A program made the translations under genes and the position numbers. Shown in pieces: positions 15,323 to 25,039 of a DNA stretch of 64,000 nucleotides (position 1 is its first letter; every line of letters starts with the position of its first letter). Source of the stretch: Acidobacteriota bacterium (GTDB lineage Bacteria > Acidobacteriota > Blastocatellia > RBC074); assembly GCA_018268995.1 (NCBI GenBank), contig JAFDVL010000088.1:1-64000 (forward strand). The letters are read 5' to 3'. The notes under the pieces were generated by a model. It saw only the letters and a list, made by a program, of their open reading frames with translations, ran no database searches and was not told where the DNA came from.

Positions 15323-18300
15323 ATGCGTCAAGTCAAAGCCTATGTTGAGTTACAAAGTTACAATGAAACCACAAGCTTCGTGGAAGCAGAACGCGTCGTT
15401 TCTTCATATATCGTAACGAAAGAAATGGGAGGGCTGATCGCGCGGCTCTTGTCCGATTTGGCGGCTCCTCGCGGGAAGAATGTCGGGGACCAACTTCCAG
15501 CACTGCACATCATCACGGGACAACGAGGCGTTGGCAAAAGCCACTTGTTAGCCTTTGTCCGTTCCCTCATCAGCGTCAAAGCGTTGCGAAGTATGATTGC
15601 GGAATCAAGCATCCTCAACGCGCTTGGACTCATTGCGGACAAAACGATCTCTTCGATTGAGGTAAATTTTGTCGGATGTGAGCACGAACCATTTGAATCT
15701 CGGCTGCGACGTGCCTTATGCGAAACGCTGAAACTCGCAACCTATCATGACGATGAAAAATGGGCCGCTGCTGTCAAAGGAGAGCAGGTATTTGAGCAGG
15801 CCTTTGGCGCGTTGCCGCTGGGCGCACAGGTAATTCTGTTTATTGACGGCTTGCCGGGGCGCTGGCGTAACGCGCCTGAACAGGTGGAAGCGGATTTGGA
15901 TTGGCTCGCGTTAATTGCACGGCAGGCAGACGCGTTACCCTTACGTGCGGTAATCGTTCGGGATGAAGAAGCAGACCCATTGGAACCGGCAGGTTCGGCG
16001 ATCTACAACATACCAACCAGCAATTTACGGGAAATTATCGCACGCCGCATTTTGAAAAAGACGCCGCAACAGTTGCTTGAATTGGAAGAACTTTACGATG
16101 AGCTGATGCAGATGTTGCCGGGGCTGGCCTGGTCGAAAAAAGATTTTGCCGAAGCCTATCCGCTCCATCCAGTGCTTTTTGAAAATGCCCCTGCGTTTCG
16201 TGCTACAGCACGCAGCTTTTCCCTCCCCAGTTTTATCGTAGCCTCAGTTCCGCGTGTTCTGAGCCGTCCAGCCACCTCATTGATCACACCGGATGAAGTC
16301 TTCGACCGTTATGAATATGAATTTCGCAAAAACGAAGAACTGGCGCAGACGCTAAAGCTATACGATCAAATCATTACAGAAGCGATTGCCAAATTGCCCG
16401 TCATGGAAAAACTGTGGGCAAAGCTGATCCTAAAAACGCTGTTCATTTTCTCAATTGGCGGACAAGCAGCAAACGCCTATCAGGTCGCACAAGCCCAAAT
16501 GCTGATGGAAGAGGGAAATCCGACTGCCGGATATGAGCGCGTAGCCAGGATTCTTAATCATTTCGCCACCTGTTGCCCAGAGGCTTTTACACTGAAAGGC
16601 AGCGGTCAGCAATGCAGTTATCTTCTGGCTTCCGTCAATCAAACAATTAACTCAAATCTGGAGAGGCAGATCGCATCGGCGGCGAGAGAAATCTCGCCAG
16701 AGGATGTGCGGCTGGGAGACTTGTTGCTCACACAGGGACTGGGAATCTTTCAGGATTTCCCAGACGATGGAGCAGACAAAAGCGAGCTGCAAGCCTTCCC
16801 GCAACCTCCTCCGCAAACCCTCATCTGGCGTGGGAGCAAACGGGTTATTGATATTTGTTTGCCGGGTCAGGAGGTGTCTGAGTCCCCCTGGCGATTGCTC
16901 ATCGCCCCGCTGGCAAAACGGGTTTCCGATGATCCTGTCTCAACAGAAAAACCGGCTGATGAAATTCAGAAAATGCTGATGGACATTCCCGCTGATGACT
17001 TCACGCTCACGTGGGAGCCAGGTCAGCCAGCGAATCCATCTGTCCTGGGGCCGCTCAAAAGACTCCTGGCGCTTCAGCAAATCATCGAAACCAGAATCGC
17101 CAACGGAATGACGCTGACAGAAGATTTTGGGGTGCTGCGTGAAAAACTACGGCTCGAAGTCCGTGCTTTATTTGGAGAACTGTACTTAATGCAGGGAGTG
17201 CTGAAAGACGCAACACGAAACGTCAGTGTGGCATCCTTTGCTGAAAAAATGGAACCAGGAAAAACGTTTCAGAGTTTTTTTGCTCAGGCATTTGATTGGT
17301 TCTTCAGTAAGAATTTTCCTCAACATCCGGCCTTCTCAGAGGCACTTTCACTAGAGCAGGCAGATGCCCTTCTCACCCAATTTTTCACCGGCACAGAAGC
17401 CCAACGACAAACACAGGCGATGCAACAGGCAGCTGAACAATGGGCAGTTCCGTTAGGAATTGCCTGCAAAATGCCGTCGCCAGAGTTTAGTGCAGATTTG
17501 TATCAGCCAGACATCTTCAGCGAAAGCACTCAACAACGTCCTTTTGTGCAGGCGGTACTGAGCTTTATAGATCATCATGCTGATGAAACAGGCGTCGCTA
17601 ATGTGCCCTTGATTCTGGTGGAGCGGCTACTCAGTGACTCGCCTTATGGATTGCAACGTGCTACGCAATATCTACTCTTTGGCGCGTTAACAGCAACGAA
17701 CCTGCTTGAACTGATAGACGAGACGCACGGACATACGCTCAACAAAGAAAATCTGATAGCGGGTTTCGACCTGTCAGTATTTACAGCCGTGCGCCGCGTG
17801 GCATCGGTCAGTTATCCGGCGACAGTGCTGGGTGAGTGGGCACGTCTGCTGACGAAACAACCGAGCTTACCGATCCCAAATTCGCCTGAAAATGACAAGA
17901 AAATTCGCGAAGCAATGCGGCACTGGCTCGACATTTGGGAACAAGAGCAATTGCAGTCCCGCTTTGAGCAGTTGCCCTTTGACATGCTGACGCTCAGTGC
18001 CTGGCGCGCCCTGAACACCAGCAAAACGCGGTTTTCACGCGTTTCGGCGTTAGTCGAAGCGGCGGTCGGAGGTAAGATCGAAGTCAAAACGGTGCTCTCG
18101 CGCATTGCTGATATTTTCGGACTGGATCGCGCCTCGCTCACGCAAATGCAGAACGAGATGCTGGAACTTTGCGGGTTCCTCGACTGGATGCCGATCTTCT
18201 CACAACTTCGTAATTATTTGCTGGTTGTTGAGCCAACGTCTGATCCCCTGATCCAAGAATTACGGACGCAACTGACAGAACAAGTCCAGGATTCACGAAC

Positions 18301-18877
18301 GCTTTTGAATGTCGAGTTGCGACAGAAGCTAGAGGAAAAATTTCTGGAGTTCCGCAAACGCTACAGTGAATTTTATGCTGCTGCACACGAAGCCGAAGTG
18401 GGCCCCTCCGCAAATCGGCAATTAATCGCTACCTTTTGCGCCAGCCCTGAATGGTTGCGATTCCGCCTGCTGATGGAATTAAAACTGGAAGGCGGCGCAT
18501 TTGAACGCGATGCCCAGGCCTTGCTGAAACTCGCCCAGGAAACACGCTGCGACTTGCCCGTGTTCGAGCTCTTACAGCATCAGCCGCATTGTTGCTGCAC
18601 TTTCCGCCTGCATCGCCAGGTTCATTTAGGGAACCTGCTGGAAGCCTTAAAATCCATCATCAGTGCAGCCTCCACCTATTACAGCCTTGCCATTTGGCGG
18701 CATCGCGGCGAACTGCGCGAAAAAGTGAAAGAAATCCCTGACCCGACGTTTCAGAACGAACTGGAAGACTTTTTGACTGCGTGCGGCAACGGCGACCTGT
18801 CAGACATTAACGCTGATTTGGTTTCATTCATTAACGACTGCGTAGCCAAACAGACGAGCAGCGCCAATGTCGCGTAA
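15323..18877 (+). CDS. Large P-loop ATPase resembling BREX BrxC/PglY or DUF6079 proteins
   Basis: A 1,184-aa protein with one obvious motif region near the N-terminus: a helical segment (about 20-45, RVVSSYIVTKEMGGLIARLL), Walker A GQRGVGKSHLL at 66-76 and Walker B VILFIDGL with Asp175. The rest is mostly helical without a recognised domain; a Cys/His cluster HQPHCCCTFRLHRQ lies about 95 residues before the end. Length, the GxxGxGKSH form and the preceding 'VT..' segment resemble BrxC/PglY-type ATPases of BREX defence and the DUF6079 group, but this is recall, not a search. No BREX methyltransferase, PglZ, BrxL or Lon-like gene lies within the window. The start at 15323 is chosen over ATG 15191, whose extra 44 Ser/Thr-rich residues look non-coding. 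Cytoplasmic. Confidence 0.65.
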   Translation: MRQVKAYVELQSYNETTSFVEAERVVSSYIVTKEMGGLIARLLSDLAAPRGKNVGDQLPALHIITGQRGVGKSHLLAFVRSLISVKALRSMIAESSILNALGLIADKTISSIEVNFVGCEHEPFESRLRRALCETLKLATYHDDEKWAAAVKGEQVFEQAFGALPLGAQVILFIDGLPGRWRNAPEQVEADLDWLALIARQADALPLRAVIVRDEEADPLEPAGSAIYNIPTSNLREIIARRILKKTPQQLLELEELYDELMQMLPGLAWSKKDFAEAYPLHPVLFENAPAFRATARSFSLPSFIVASVPRVLSRPATSLITPDEVFDRYEYEFRKNEELAQTLKLYDQIITEAIAKLPVMEKLWAKLILKTLFIFSIGGQAANAYQVAQAQMLMEEGNPTAGYERVARILNHFATCCPEAFTLKGSGQQCSYLLASVNQTINSNLERQIASAAREISPEDVRLGDLLLTQGLGIFQDFPDDGADKSELQAFPQPPPQTLIWRGSKRVIDICLPGQEVSESPWRLLIAPLAKRVSDDPVSTEKPADEIQKMLMDIPADDFTLTWEPGQPANPSVLGPLKRLLALQQIIETRIANGMTLTEDFGVLREKLRLEVRALFGELYLMQGVLKDATRNVSVASFAEKMEPGKTFQSFFAQAFDWFFSKNFPQHPAFSEALSLEQADALLTQFFTGTEAQRQTQAMQQAAEQWAVPLGIACKMPSPEFSADLYQPDIFSESTQQRPFVQAVLSFIDHHADETGVANVPLILVERLLSDSPYGLQRATQYLLFGALTATNLLELIDETHGHTLNKENLIAGFDLSVFTAVRRVASVSYPATVLGEWARLLTKQPSLPIPNSPENDKKIREAMRHWLDIWEQEQLQSRFEQLPFDMLTLSAWRALNTSKTRFSRVSALVEAAVGGKIEVKTVLSRIADIFGLDRASLTQMQNEMLELCGFLDWMPIFSQLRNYLLVVEPTSDPLIQELRTQLTEQVQDSRTLLNVELRQKLEEKFLEFRKRYSEFYAAAHEAEVGPSANRQLIATFCASPEWLRFRLLMELKLEGGAFERDAQALLKLAQETRCDLPVFELLQHQPHCCCTFRLHRQVHLGNLLEALKSIISAASTYYSLAIWRHRGELREKVKEIPDPTFQNELEDFLTACGNGDLSDINADLVSFINDCVAKQTSSANVA

Positions 18878-18882
18878 TTCCT

Positions 18883-18919
18883 GAGAAGGAGAGAAAGTTA
18901 TCCTCTAACCCTCCTTCTC
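18883..18919 (+). terminator. Hairpin after the ATPase gene
   Basis: GAGAAGGAG at 18883-18891 pairs perfectly with CTCCTTCTC at 18911-18919, just after the ATPase stop, followed by a long pyrimidine-rich tract (to about 18960). It lacks a pure T-run, so it is only a fair intrinsic terminator. Confidence 0.45.
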
Positions 18920-19002
18920 TCCTGCCCTCTCCCTCTCTCCCGCCCCTGCCTCCCCTCCTTGCCTGCAATACACTCCTGGTTTATGCTTTCGGGCCTTGAT
19001 AC

Positions 19003-19119
19003 TTAGATCGGTTTTCAATTCAGTGTATGGAACCGTCACCCACGTCGCTATCGCTCCGGGTACAGTACCGCGAGCGGTAGCGACCGGGTAACCATACACG
19101 CAACTGAAAACTGATCTAA
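19003..19119. repeat. 117-bp nested palindrome with 'ccgcgagcggtagcg' core
   Basis: Outer arms 19003-19030 and 19092-19119 match at 24 of 28 positions. Between them is a second dyad: gctatcgctc pairs with gagcggtagc. The nested structure suggests a mobile or structural repeat rather than a simple terminator. It sits between the ATPase gene and the GT2 gene. Confidence 0.75.
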
Positions 19120-19175
19120 AACAGAAGCTACAGTCTTCGCAACCCTAAAACTTTTTACCGAATGAGTCGTAAACC

Positions 19176-19904
19176 ATGCGTTTACGAGAAATAAGCATGC
19201 GTACCCCCCCTACTGTTTCGATTTTAATGCCGGTTTACAATGAGGTCGGCACGATTCATGAAATCATTGCCCGTGTTAATGCCGTTGAGATTCCTGGCGT
19301 TCGCAAGGAATTAATTATTGTGGATGACGGCTCCAAAGACGGCACGCGCGAACTCCTCCAGAAGATGCCTGAGACCGAAACCCAAAAGATTTATTTTCAC
19401 GCCCAAAATATGGGCAAAGGCGCAGCGTTGCGCACGGGTTTGCACTACACCACAGGCGACATCATTCTGATTCAGGATGCGGATCTGGAATATGACCCAT
19501 CTGAGTACCCCGAACTGCTGAAGCCAATTTTGGAGGGCCGCGCCGATGTCGTGTACGGTTCCCGGATGACAGGCGCAAAGGTGCGACGCGATTTCAACTT
19601 CCTGCATTTCGTCGGGAACAAATTTCTGACGCTCTTAACAAATATTTTGTACAACACGATCCTGACGGATATGGAAACCTGCTACAAAGTGTTTCGGTCA
19701 GACGTCATCAAAAGTTTTCAGATCAAATCGAACCGATTTAACTTCGAGCCGGAAATCACAGCCAAAGTCCTCAAACGCAAATACAAGCTCTACGAATTGC
19801 CGATTTCGTATTATGGTCGCGATTTCGCAGAAGGCAAAAAGATCACCTGGCGCGACGGTTTCAGCGCTGTGTGGACGTTGCTGAAGTATCGGTTTGTAGA
19901 CTAG
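19176..19904 (+). CDS. Family 2 glycosyltransferase, polyprenyl-phosphate sugar synthase type
   Basis: A 242-aa GT-A fold enzyme of the DPM1-like group, transferring a sugar from a nucleotide donor to polyprenyl phosphate at the inner membrane face. Visible are VSILMPVYNE at about 14-23, the acidic VDDGSKDGT, the conserved AQNMGKGAALRTG, the metal-binding QDADLEYDP, and ETCYKVFR with FNFEPEITAKV downstream. No C-terminal membrane segment, so the DPM1 short form. The start could also be ATG 19197 (MRTPPT), which gives the usual N-terminus. Its stop is 15 nt before the GT-C fusion gene, which would use the lipid-linked sugar. Confidence 0.9.
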   Translation: MRLREISMRTPPTVSILMPVYNEVGTIHEIIARVNAVEIPGVRKELIIVDDGSKDGTRELLQKMPETETQKIYFHAQNMGKGAALRTGLHYTTGDIILIQDADLEYDPSEYPELLKPILEGRADVVYGSRMTGAKVRRDFNFLHFVGNKFLTLLTNILYNTILTDMETCYKVFRSDVIKSFQIKSNRFNFEPEITAKVLKRKYKLYELPISYYGRDFAEGKKITWRDGFSAVWTLLKYRFVD

Positions 19905-19919
19905 CGATATTCCCAATTC

Positions 19920-22900
19920 ATGCTTTTCTCTCAACCGCGCCATCGCCTCGTCATCGCTGCCATCCTTGCGCTCTTGCCATTGTTTTACTTTTATCCAGCG
20001 GTTTTGGGGCAAGTGTTGCTCGCGCCGGGTGATGGATGGACGCAAATCCTCGGTTTGCGCGTGCTCATCGGGCAAATGATTGCACAAGGCCAATTGCCAT
20101 TGTGGAATCCATATATTTTTGCCGGGATGCCATTGCTGGCAAGCATTCAGGTCGGCGCGCTATATCCGTTCACTTGGTTATTTGCCGTGTTGCCAGCAGG
20201 CATTGCGATGAATGCGATGGTGATTTCGACCTATCATATCGCATTGATCGGTATGTATCTGTACGCCCGATTCATCGGAGCCAATCGCACAGGCGCGCTA
20301 GTTTCCGCCATATCCTTCACGTTCGGCGGTTTCATGCTAACGCACATGGGGCATACAAATCGCACCGCTGCCGCCGCGTGGCTGCCCTGGATTATCCTGG
20401 CTGTTGCACAGTTACAAGCCCGCTTCCAATGGCATTGGGTCGTATTGGGGGCACTATTTGTCGCGCTGCAATTATTTGCTGGCGATCCGCAAATGACGTT
20501 GTACACGGCGATGCTGAGCGGTGGATATTGGTTGTTTTTGTTGTTCGCGCCTTCTGACAGCAAGCGGCGGTTGCGTTTCCTCATCGCCACAGGAGCAATG
20601 GCCGTTTGCGGTGCGTTGCTTTCCGCCATCGCGTTGTTACCCGAATGGGAGATGCTCAAACAGGGCGAGCGAGCGCAAATTCCGTACGAATATTTCTCGC
20701 TCTTTTCGCTCCCGCCGCACCAACTCTTTACGCTCATCGTCCCGTATTTCTTTGGCGGAAACCCGCTCTGGCCGTACCGCGTGGTGTATTGGGGGCCGGG
20801 GGATTTAACCGAAACCGCCAGTTATGTGGGATTGTTAGCATTGTTGCTGGTCTTTGTGGCGCTGGGAAATTTACGTCGCCAGCGCATCGTGGTGTTTTGG
20901 GCAGTCGCCGCTATGCTTTCGTTAGCACTGGCCTTTGGTTCGTACTTACCATTCGGACTGCATCGTTGGCTGTACGCTATTCCAGTCTACAACCTGTTTC
21001 GCTCTTCGGGTCGGCACGTGTTGGAATTTACGTTTGCGTTATCTGTGTTAGCTGGCTTGGGGCTGACCTATCTGGCGAAGATGGAATGGACACGCGCACG
21101 ACGCATTCTCGTGGTCAGCAGCGGCGCGCTTGCCATTCTTTTCGGTATTGCGGCCACGGCCTACTTATTCTTCGGTGCCCGGCTCCATCAGGGTGGCGCA
21201 CCACCGAGCAATGCAGCTTTCTTAGCCAACTTTGAGTTGCTCTTCCCGCTTATTTTCTTCTTACTCGGACTCGTCAGCGTTTGGGTCTATGCCGCGCAAC
21301 GAAGCGCGTTCGCCAGCGGTTTGCTGCTCGTTGTGCTGATTCTCGACCTGGGCGCATTTGGCTTTTTTTATGAATGGCGCAGATACCCGTACGATCTGAC
21401 CAAGAGGGTGAATGATCCGGCGGCAGTGCAATACATCAAAGCACGTGAGCCGAATGTTGAGCTGTTCCGCGTGGCCAATCACACTGCTTGGCCGCAGAGC
21501 CACGGCGCTTCCATGCTGGAAGACTCATACAACAATCTGAATTATCCAAACGTTTCGATTTTGCGCGGACTGCAAATGGTCAACGGATATGACCCGGTGC
21601 GCCTGCTGCGGATGACAGATATTAGCGGCGCGATGGCCTTAGACGGAATGATCGAAGATTCCACCGTGCTTGGTACTTCGCATCAGGGCTTTAACTTGCT
21701 CAACGTCAAATATCTGTTGCAGGAAAAGCGTGGAGCGGTCGAGCCGGGGCGCGGTGTTACTTATGACCGCATTCGTTTTAGCGAAGCAGTTACAAACATC
21801 AAGCTGAATAAGCCGGGACGCATCGAACTCCTGCACGCCAAAGCCACAGCGACCGAATTGGCCATCATTTCGTCGCTCGCTAATTCCGTGCAAATTGCAC
21901 AGGGCACGCCGCTCGCACAGATCAAGCTTTTCACAACAGATGGCAAAGTCATCGAACGCGAATTGCAGGCAGGGCGCGACACATCCGAGTGGGCGTGGGA
22001 TCGGCCCGATGTCAAAGCTGTCGCACAGCATCAGCGCGCTAACATTGCCGAAAGCTATCCGGCAGACGGATTTGAGGCGCATCGCTACATCGCGCGCTTA
22101 CCGTTTGATCGTGCTGAAATCGAACGCATTGAAATTACGTCGTTGCTGCAAAAGGCAGAATTACTGATTTCCCGCGCGACGCTTTACGACGCGACCCAAG
22201 ACGTTTCGGTTCAGGTTGATGGCGAGGCGTTGTCGCCAGATCGCTGGCGCAAACTGGAAACGTTTGGGCAAGTCGAAGTCTATGAAAACCTGAAGCAAAT
22301 GTCGCGTGCCTGGTTTGTGAATAAGCTTTCGGTCCAAACCACCGCTGACGCCTTGCGCATTATTCAGGAAGGCAAATTCGGCGATGGTACGCCTTTCGAT
22401 CCCGCGCAGACTGCGATTCTGGAAGTCGAAGACTTCGGCGGTCGTGAAGCCCTGCTTCCTCCGCTTGGCGCAGTGGCCAACTCAACCGTTGCGGTGACAA
22501 ACTATCAGCCACAGCACATCGAAATTGATGCCACATCTCAGGATGCCAGTTTTCTGGTGTTGAGCGAAATTTACTATCGTGGCTGGGAAGCACGCATTGA
22601 TGGCACAAAAGCGCCGATTTACCGCGTCAATCATACCTTACGCGGGCTGAGCGTTCCGTCAGGAAAACACAAAATTGAATTTGTCTATCGCCCATCCAGT
22701 TTTCGCACGGGAGCCTTATATTCGCTGCTTGGCGTACTGCTTTTATCAGTCGGAGCTTTTACGACAAGAAAGCTCAAACTTGAAGAAGCACCGTTGCTTG
22801 TAACAGATGAGACTGAAGAAAAAGTAGAACCTTCAACTCCGCTCAATCTTCACGAACTAATTCCACCACGGATGCGAGAACTTTTCTCGCCTGTGTTGCT

Positions 22901-24392
22901 GTGGGCAAATAGAATCATTACGGCTCGAAACATCCTGATTTTACTGCTTATCGGATATGCCGTGCTGATGTTGCGCAATGCGGCCTATGCGGTCGCAGGG
23001 TCGGATGCGACGGGCTACATCAACACTGCGCGTGCGATTTTGCAGGGCAACGTCGTTGAATCGGTGGCGGCATTCCGAGCGCTCGAATTGCCCGACAGTT
23101 TCGGCGATCTCTTCCGACCACTAGGCTATGTGCCAGGCTCCAAACCGGGCACGATCATTCCCTTTTATCCGATTGGGATGTCCTTGCACATGCTTGCCGC
23201 TGCGGTTGTTGCTGGCTGGAAGAACGGGCCATTTTTGATTAGTCCGTTAGCCGCGATTTTGAGCGTGTGGCTGCTGTATTTGCTCGGCATAGAGTTAGGA
23301 TTGTCGCGTTGGTTTGCGCTCGCAGGATCTCTCATTCTGGCTATTTGCCCGGTCTTTATTTTCATCGGATTGCTGCCGATGAGCGATGTGCTGGCAACAT
23401 TCTGGGCAATCTTAACGATTTATGCCGCGTTGCGATCACGCCGCGATCAATATTGGGCCTTAGCAGCCGGGGCCGCCTTCGGCATCGCGTTTCTGGTGCG
23501 TCCCAACAACGTGTTTCTGCTATTGCCTTTGTTATTTTGCTTTCGCCTTAAGCCCAAAGTGCTGGCGCTTTTCGTTCTGGGCGGCGTGCCGCTGGCATTA
23601 GGATTCTTTGCCTTCAATCGGACAGCGTACGGCAGCATATTGCAGACGGGCTACGGCGCAATCGAACTTTATCGCGTCGTCAAACTGAGCAATTCCGCCA
23701 TCAATTTCAAAAACTATTTGAGTTGGCTGGCGATGGGCTTAAGTCCGCTGATCTTGCTGGGCTGGCTGGTTTCGGTGATTGAGCCGAAAATTGAATGGCG
23801 TGTGCGGGGGCTGATTTTAAGCTGGTTCGGTGTCTTCTTTCTTTTTTATTGCTTTTACGAACCGTATCACGCCTGGTGGTTCAGCCGATTTCTGTTGCCG
23901 GGGATTCCCGCGATAATTTTGGGAACGTTGCTTGTGCTGCAACACGCGGGCGAACGCCTAGCTCAGAAACTCGCGACTTCTGTGCCGTTGGTGCAAGGTG
24001 TAGCCGTTGCGATATTGCTCGCAATTGTTTTCGGTTTCGCGGTGCAAAATATTCAGCGCGAGTATGTCCTGAATATCGGCATTGATCAGTACGTGCATTC
24101 GCGTTCGTGCCGATGGGCGGACGAGCAATTGCCTGAACGCACGTTGATCGTGGCGATGGAAATGAGCGGTGCGTTGAAGTATTACACGAATCGCTCAATG
24201 CTGCGTTACGATTTTGTACGCCCTGATCAATGGCAAACGTTAACAAAGCGCGCCGCAGAAAAAGGCTATCGCTGGTACGCGTTGCTGATGCCGCACGAGA
24301 TTGCCGAAGCGCAAAAACAGGTCACAGGGAAATGGGCAAAAGTAGGAGACTATGGGCAAATCAGTCTCTGGCAAATTGAACCTGTGTCTTGA
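19920..24392 (+). CDS. YfhO-like membrane protein fused to a second GT-C type membrane module
   Basis: A 1,490-aa inner-membrane protein. The first part (about 1-450) has a dozen hydrophobic segments with the YfhO pattern (early LLAPGDGWTQI acidic loop, LPLWNPYIFAGMPLLAS, AGDPQMTLYTAML). A periplasmic domain of about 470 residues follows (EIYYRGWEARIDG, HKIEFVYRPSSF), ending in one more helix, as in YfhO. A second module starts near residue 1000, again with about ten helices and an N-terminal acidic loop (AGSDATGYINTARAILQG), resembling ArnT/PMT-like GT-C enzymes, and a short soluble tail. YfhO in Firmicutes helps glycosylate lipoteichoic acid. It probably transfers sugars from the lipid carrier made by the neighbouring GT2. 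The acceptor is unknown. No clear Shine-Dalgarno; start at 19920 by position. Confidence 0.82.
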   Translation: MLFSQPRHRLVIAAILALLPLFYFYPAVLGQVLLAPGDGWTQILGLRVLIGQMIAQGQLPLWNPYIFAGMPLLASIQVGALYPFTWLFAVLPAGIAMNAMVISTYHIALIGMYLYARFIGANRTGALVSAISFTFGGFMLTHMGHTNRTAAAAWLPWIILAVAQLQARFQWHWVVLGALFVALQLFAGDPQMTLYTAMLSGGYWLFLLFAPSDSKRRLRFLIATGAMAVCGALLSAIALLPEWEMLKQGERAQIPYEYFSLFSLPPHQLFTLIVPYFFGGNPLWPYRVVYWGPGDLTETASYVGLLALLLVFVALGNLRRQRIVVFWAVAAMLSLALAFGSYLPFGLHRWLYAIPVYNLFRSSGRHVLEFTFALSVLAGLGLTYLAKMEWTRARRILVVSSGALAILFGIAATAYLFFGARLHQGGAPPSNAAFLANFELLFPLIFFLLGLVSVWVYAAQRSAFASGLLLVVLILDLGAFGFFYEWRRYPYDLTKRVNDPAAVQYIKAREPNVELFRVANHTAWPQSHGASMLEDSYNNLNYPNVSILRGLQMVNGYDPVRLLRMTDISGAMALDGMIEDSTVLGTSHQGFNLLNVKYLLQEKRGAVEPGRGVTYDRIRFSEAVTNIKLNKPGRIELLHAKATATELAIISSLANSVQIAQGTPLAQIKLFTTDGKVIERELQAGRDTSEWAWDRPDVKAVAQHQRANIAESYPADGFEAHRYIARLPFDRAEIERIEITSLLQKAELLISRATLYDATQDVSVQVDGEALSPDRWRKLETFGQVEVYENLKQMSRAWFVNKLSVQTTADALRIIQEGKFGDGTPFDPAQTAILEVEDFGGREALLPPLGAVANSTVAVTNYQPQHIEIDATSQDASFLVLSEIYYRGWEARIDGTKAPIYRVNHTLRGLSVPSGKHKIEFVYRPSSFRTGALYSLLGVLLLSVGAFTTRKLKLEEAPLLVTDETEEKVEPSTPLNLHELIPPRMRELFSPVLLWANRIITARNILILLLIGYAVLMLRNAAYAVAGSDATGYINTARAILQGNVVESVAAFRALELPDSFGDLFRPLGYVPGSKPGTIIPFYPIGMSLHMLAAAVVAGWKNGPFLISPLAAILSVWLLYLLGIELGLSRWFALAGSLILAICPVFIFIGLLPMSDVLATFWAILTIYAALRSRRDQYWALAAGAAFGIAFLVRPNNVFLLLPLLFCFRLKPKVLALFVLGGVPLALGFFAFNRTAYGSILQTGYGAIELYRVVKLSNSAINFKNYLSWLAMGLSPLILLGWLVSVIEPKIEWRVRGLILSWFGVFFLFYCFYEPYHAWWFSRFLLPGIPAIILGTLLVLQHAGERLAQKLATSVPLVQGVAVAILLAIVFGFAVQNIQREYVLNIGIDQYVHSRSCRWADEQLPERTLIVAMEMSGALKYYTNRSMLRYDFVRPDQWQTLTKRAAEKGYRWYALLMPHEIAEAQKQVTGKWAKVGDYGQISLWQIEPVS

Positions 24393-24474
24393 GAATGGTA
24401 CTTTAACGCAACTGTAAATACAGGTTTATAAATCGAACTTTTCATTAACCAAATGCAACCTAAGTGGAGGGCAA

Positions 24475-24984
24475 ATGTTGAGGATACTTCTTACGCTGAG
24501 TTTATTGATTTTGGTCACTTGTTTGGCCGGGTGTTCATCTGACGAAAAAGCGCCAGTGAATCCGGGCGGCGCAACAGCGCCTACCGCGTCTGCCGATCCT
24601 GAGATTGCGTACGGAGCGGGTTTTTCTGATTTGGAAAAAGGAGCCGATACCAGTTGGCGCTGGATGGGGAATGAAGGCGTCATTACCCTGAAAAACTCGA
24701 AAAAGGACATGCGGCTTCGCATTATGGGAAGCGTCCCGATGAATCGCATTCCCAAATCAACCATCACTGTTCTCTTTAACGGCGAGCCGCTTGAGCCAAT
24801 TTCGGGGGCACAGTCAGTGGACAAGGAATTTTCTATTCCTGCGGCCAAACAAGGCAGCGGTGCGACATCGGAGCTACGGCTAAAAACGGATAAGGTATTC
24901 GTGCCGAAAGATATAGATAAAAACTCGACCGATGATCGAAAACTGGGCTTCTCTGTCACCAAAATCGTGTGGGAACCCAAATAG
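24475..24984 (+). CDS. Predicted lipoprotein, beta-rich
   Basis: A 169-aa protein with a lipobox LAGC (Cys20) after a hydrophobic stretch, so lipid-anchored. After a Pro/Ala linker comes a compact domain with alternating strands (DTSWRWMGNEGVITLKN, MRLRIMGSVP, STITVLFNGEPLEP), a pattern I associate with small carbohydrate-binding-like beta-sandwiches in glycosylation clusters. GTGGAGG precedes the ATG by 4 nt. It lies 82 nt after the GT-C fusion gene in the same direction and probably belongs to that glycan module. Family not identified. Confidence 0.75.
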   Translation: MLRILLTLSLLILVTCLAGCSSDEKAPVNPGGATAPTASADPEIAYGAGFSDLEKGADTSWRWMGNEGVITLKNSKKDMRLRIMGSVPMNRIPKSTITVLFNGEPLEPISGAQSVDKEFSIPAAKQGSGATSELRLKTDKVFVPKDIDKNSTDDRKLGFSVTKIVWEPK

Positions 24985-24999
24985 TAAAAGCGGGATTGC

Positions 25000-25038
25000 C
25001 CGTGAGTGTTGCGGTATCAAACGCCTCAACACTCACGG
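25000..25038. terminator. Bidirectional hairpin terminator
   Basis: A perfect 12-bp stem (25000-25011 with 25027-25038) and a 15-nt loop between the lipoprotein gene and the convergent PhzF-family gene, whose stop begins at 25040. T-runs are weak on both sides, but position and symmetry fit a shared terminator. Confidence 0.65.
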
Positions 25039-25039
25039 T

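Noticed and set aside
12321..18877. Possible complete BREX or other multi-gene defence island around the ATPase
   Set aside because: Neighbours are PRODH, sigma, zinc-finger and glycosyltransferase genes; no methyltransferase, phosphatase, nuclease or mobile marker is present.
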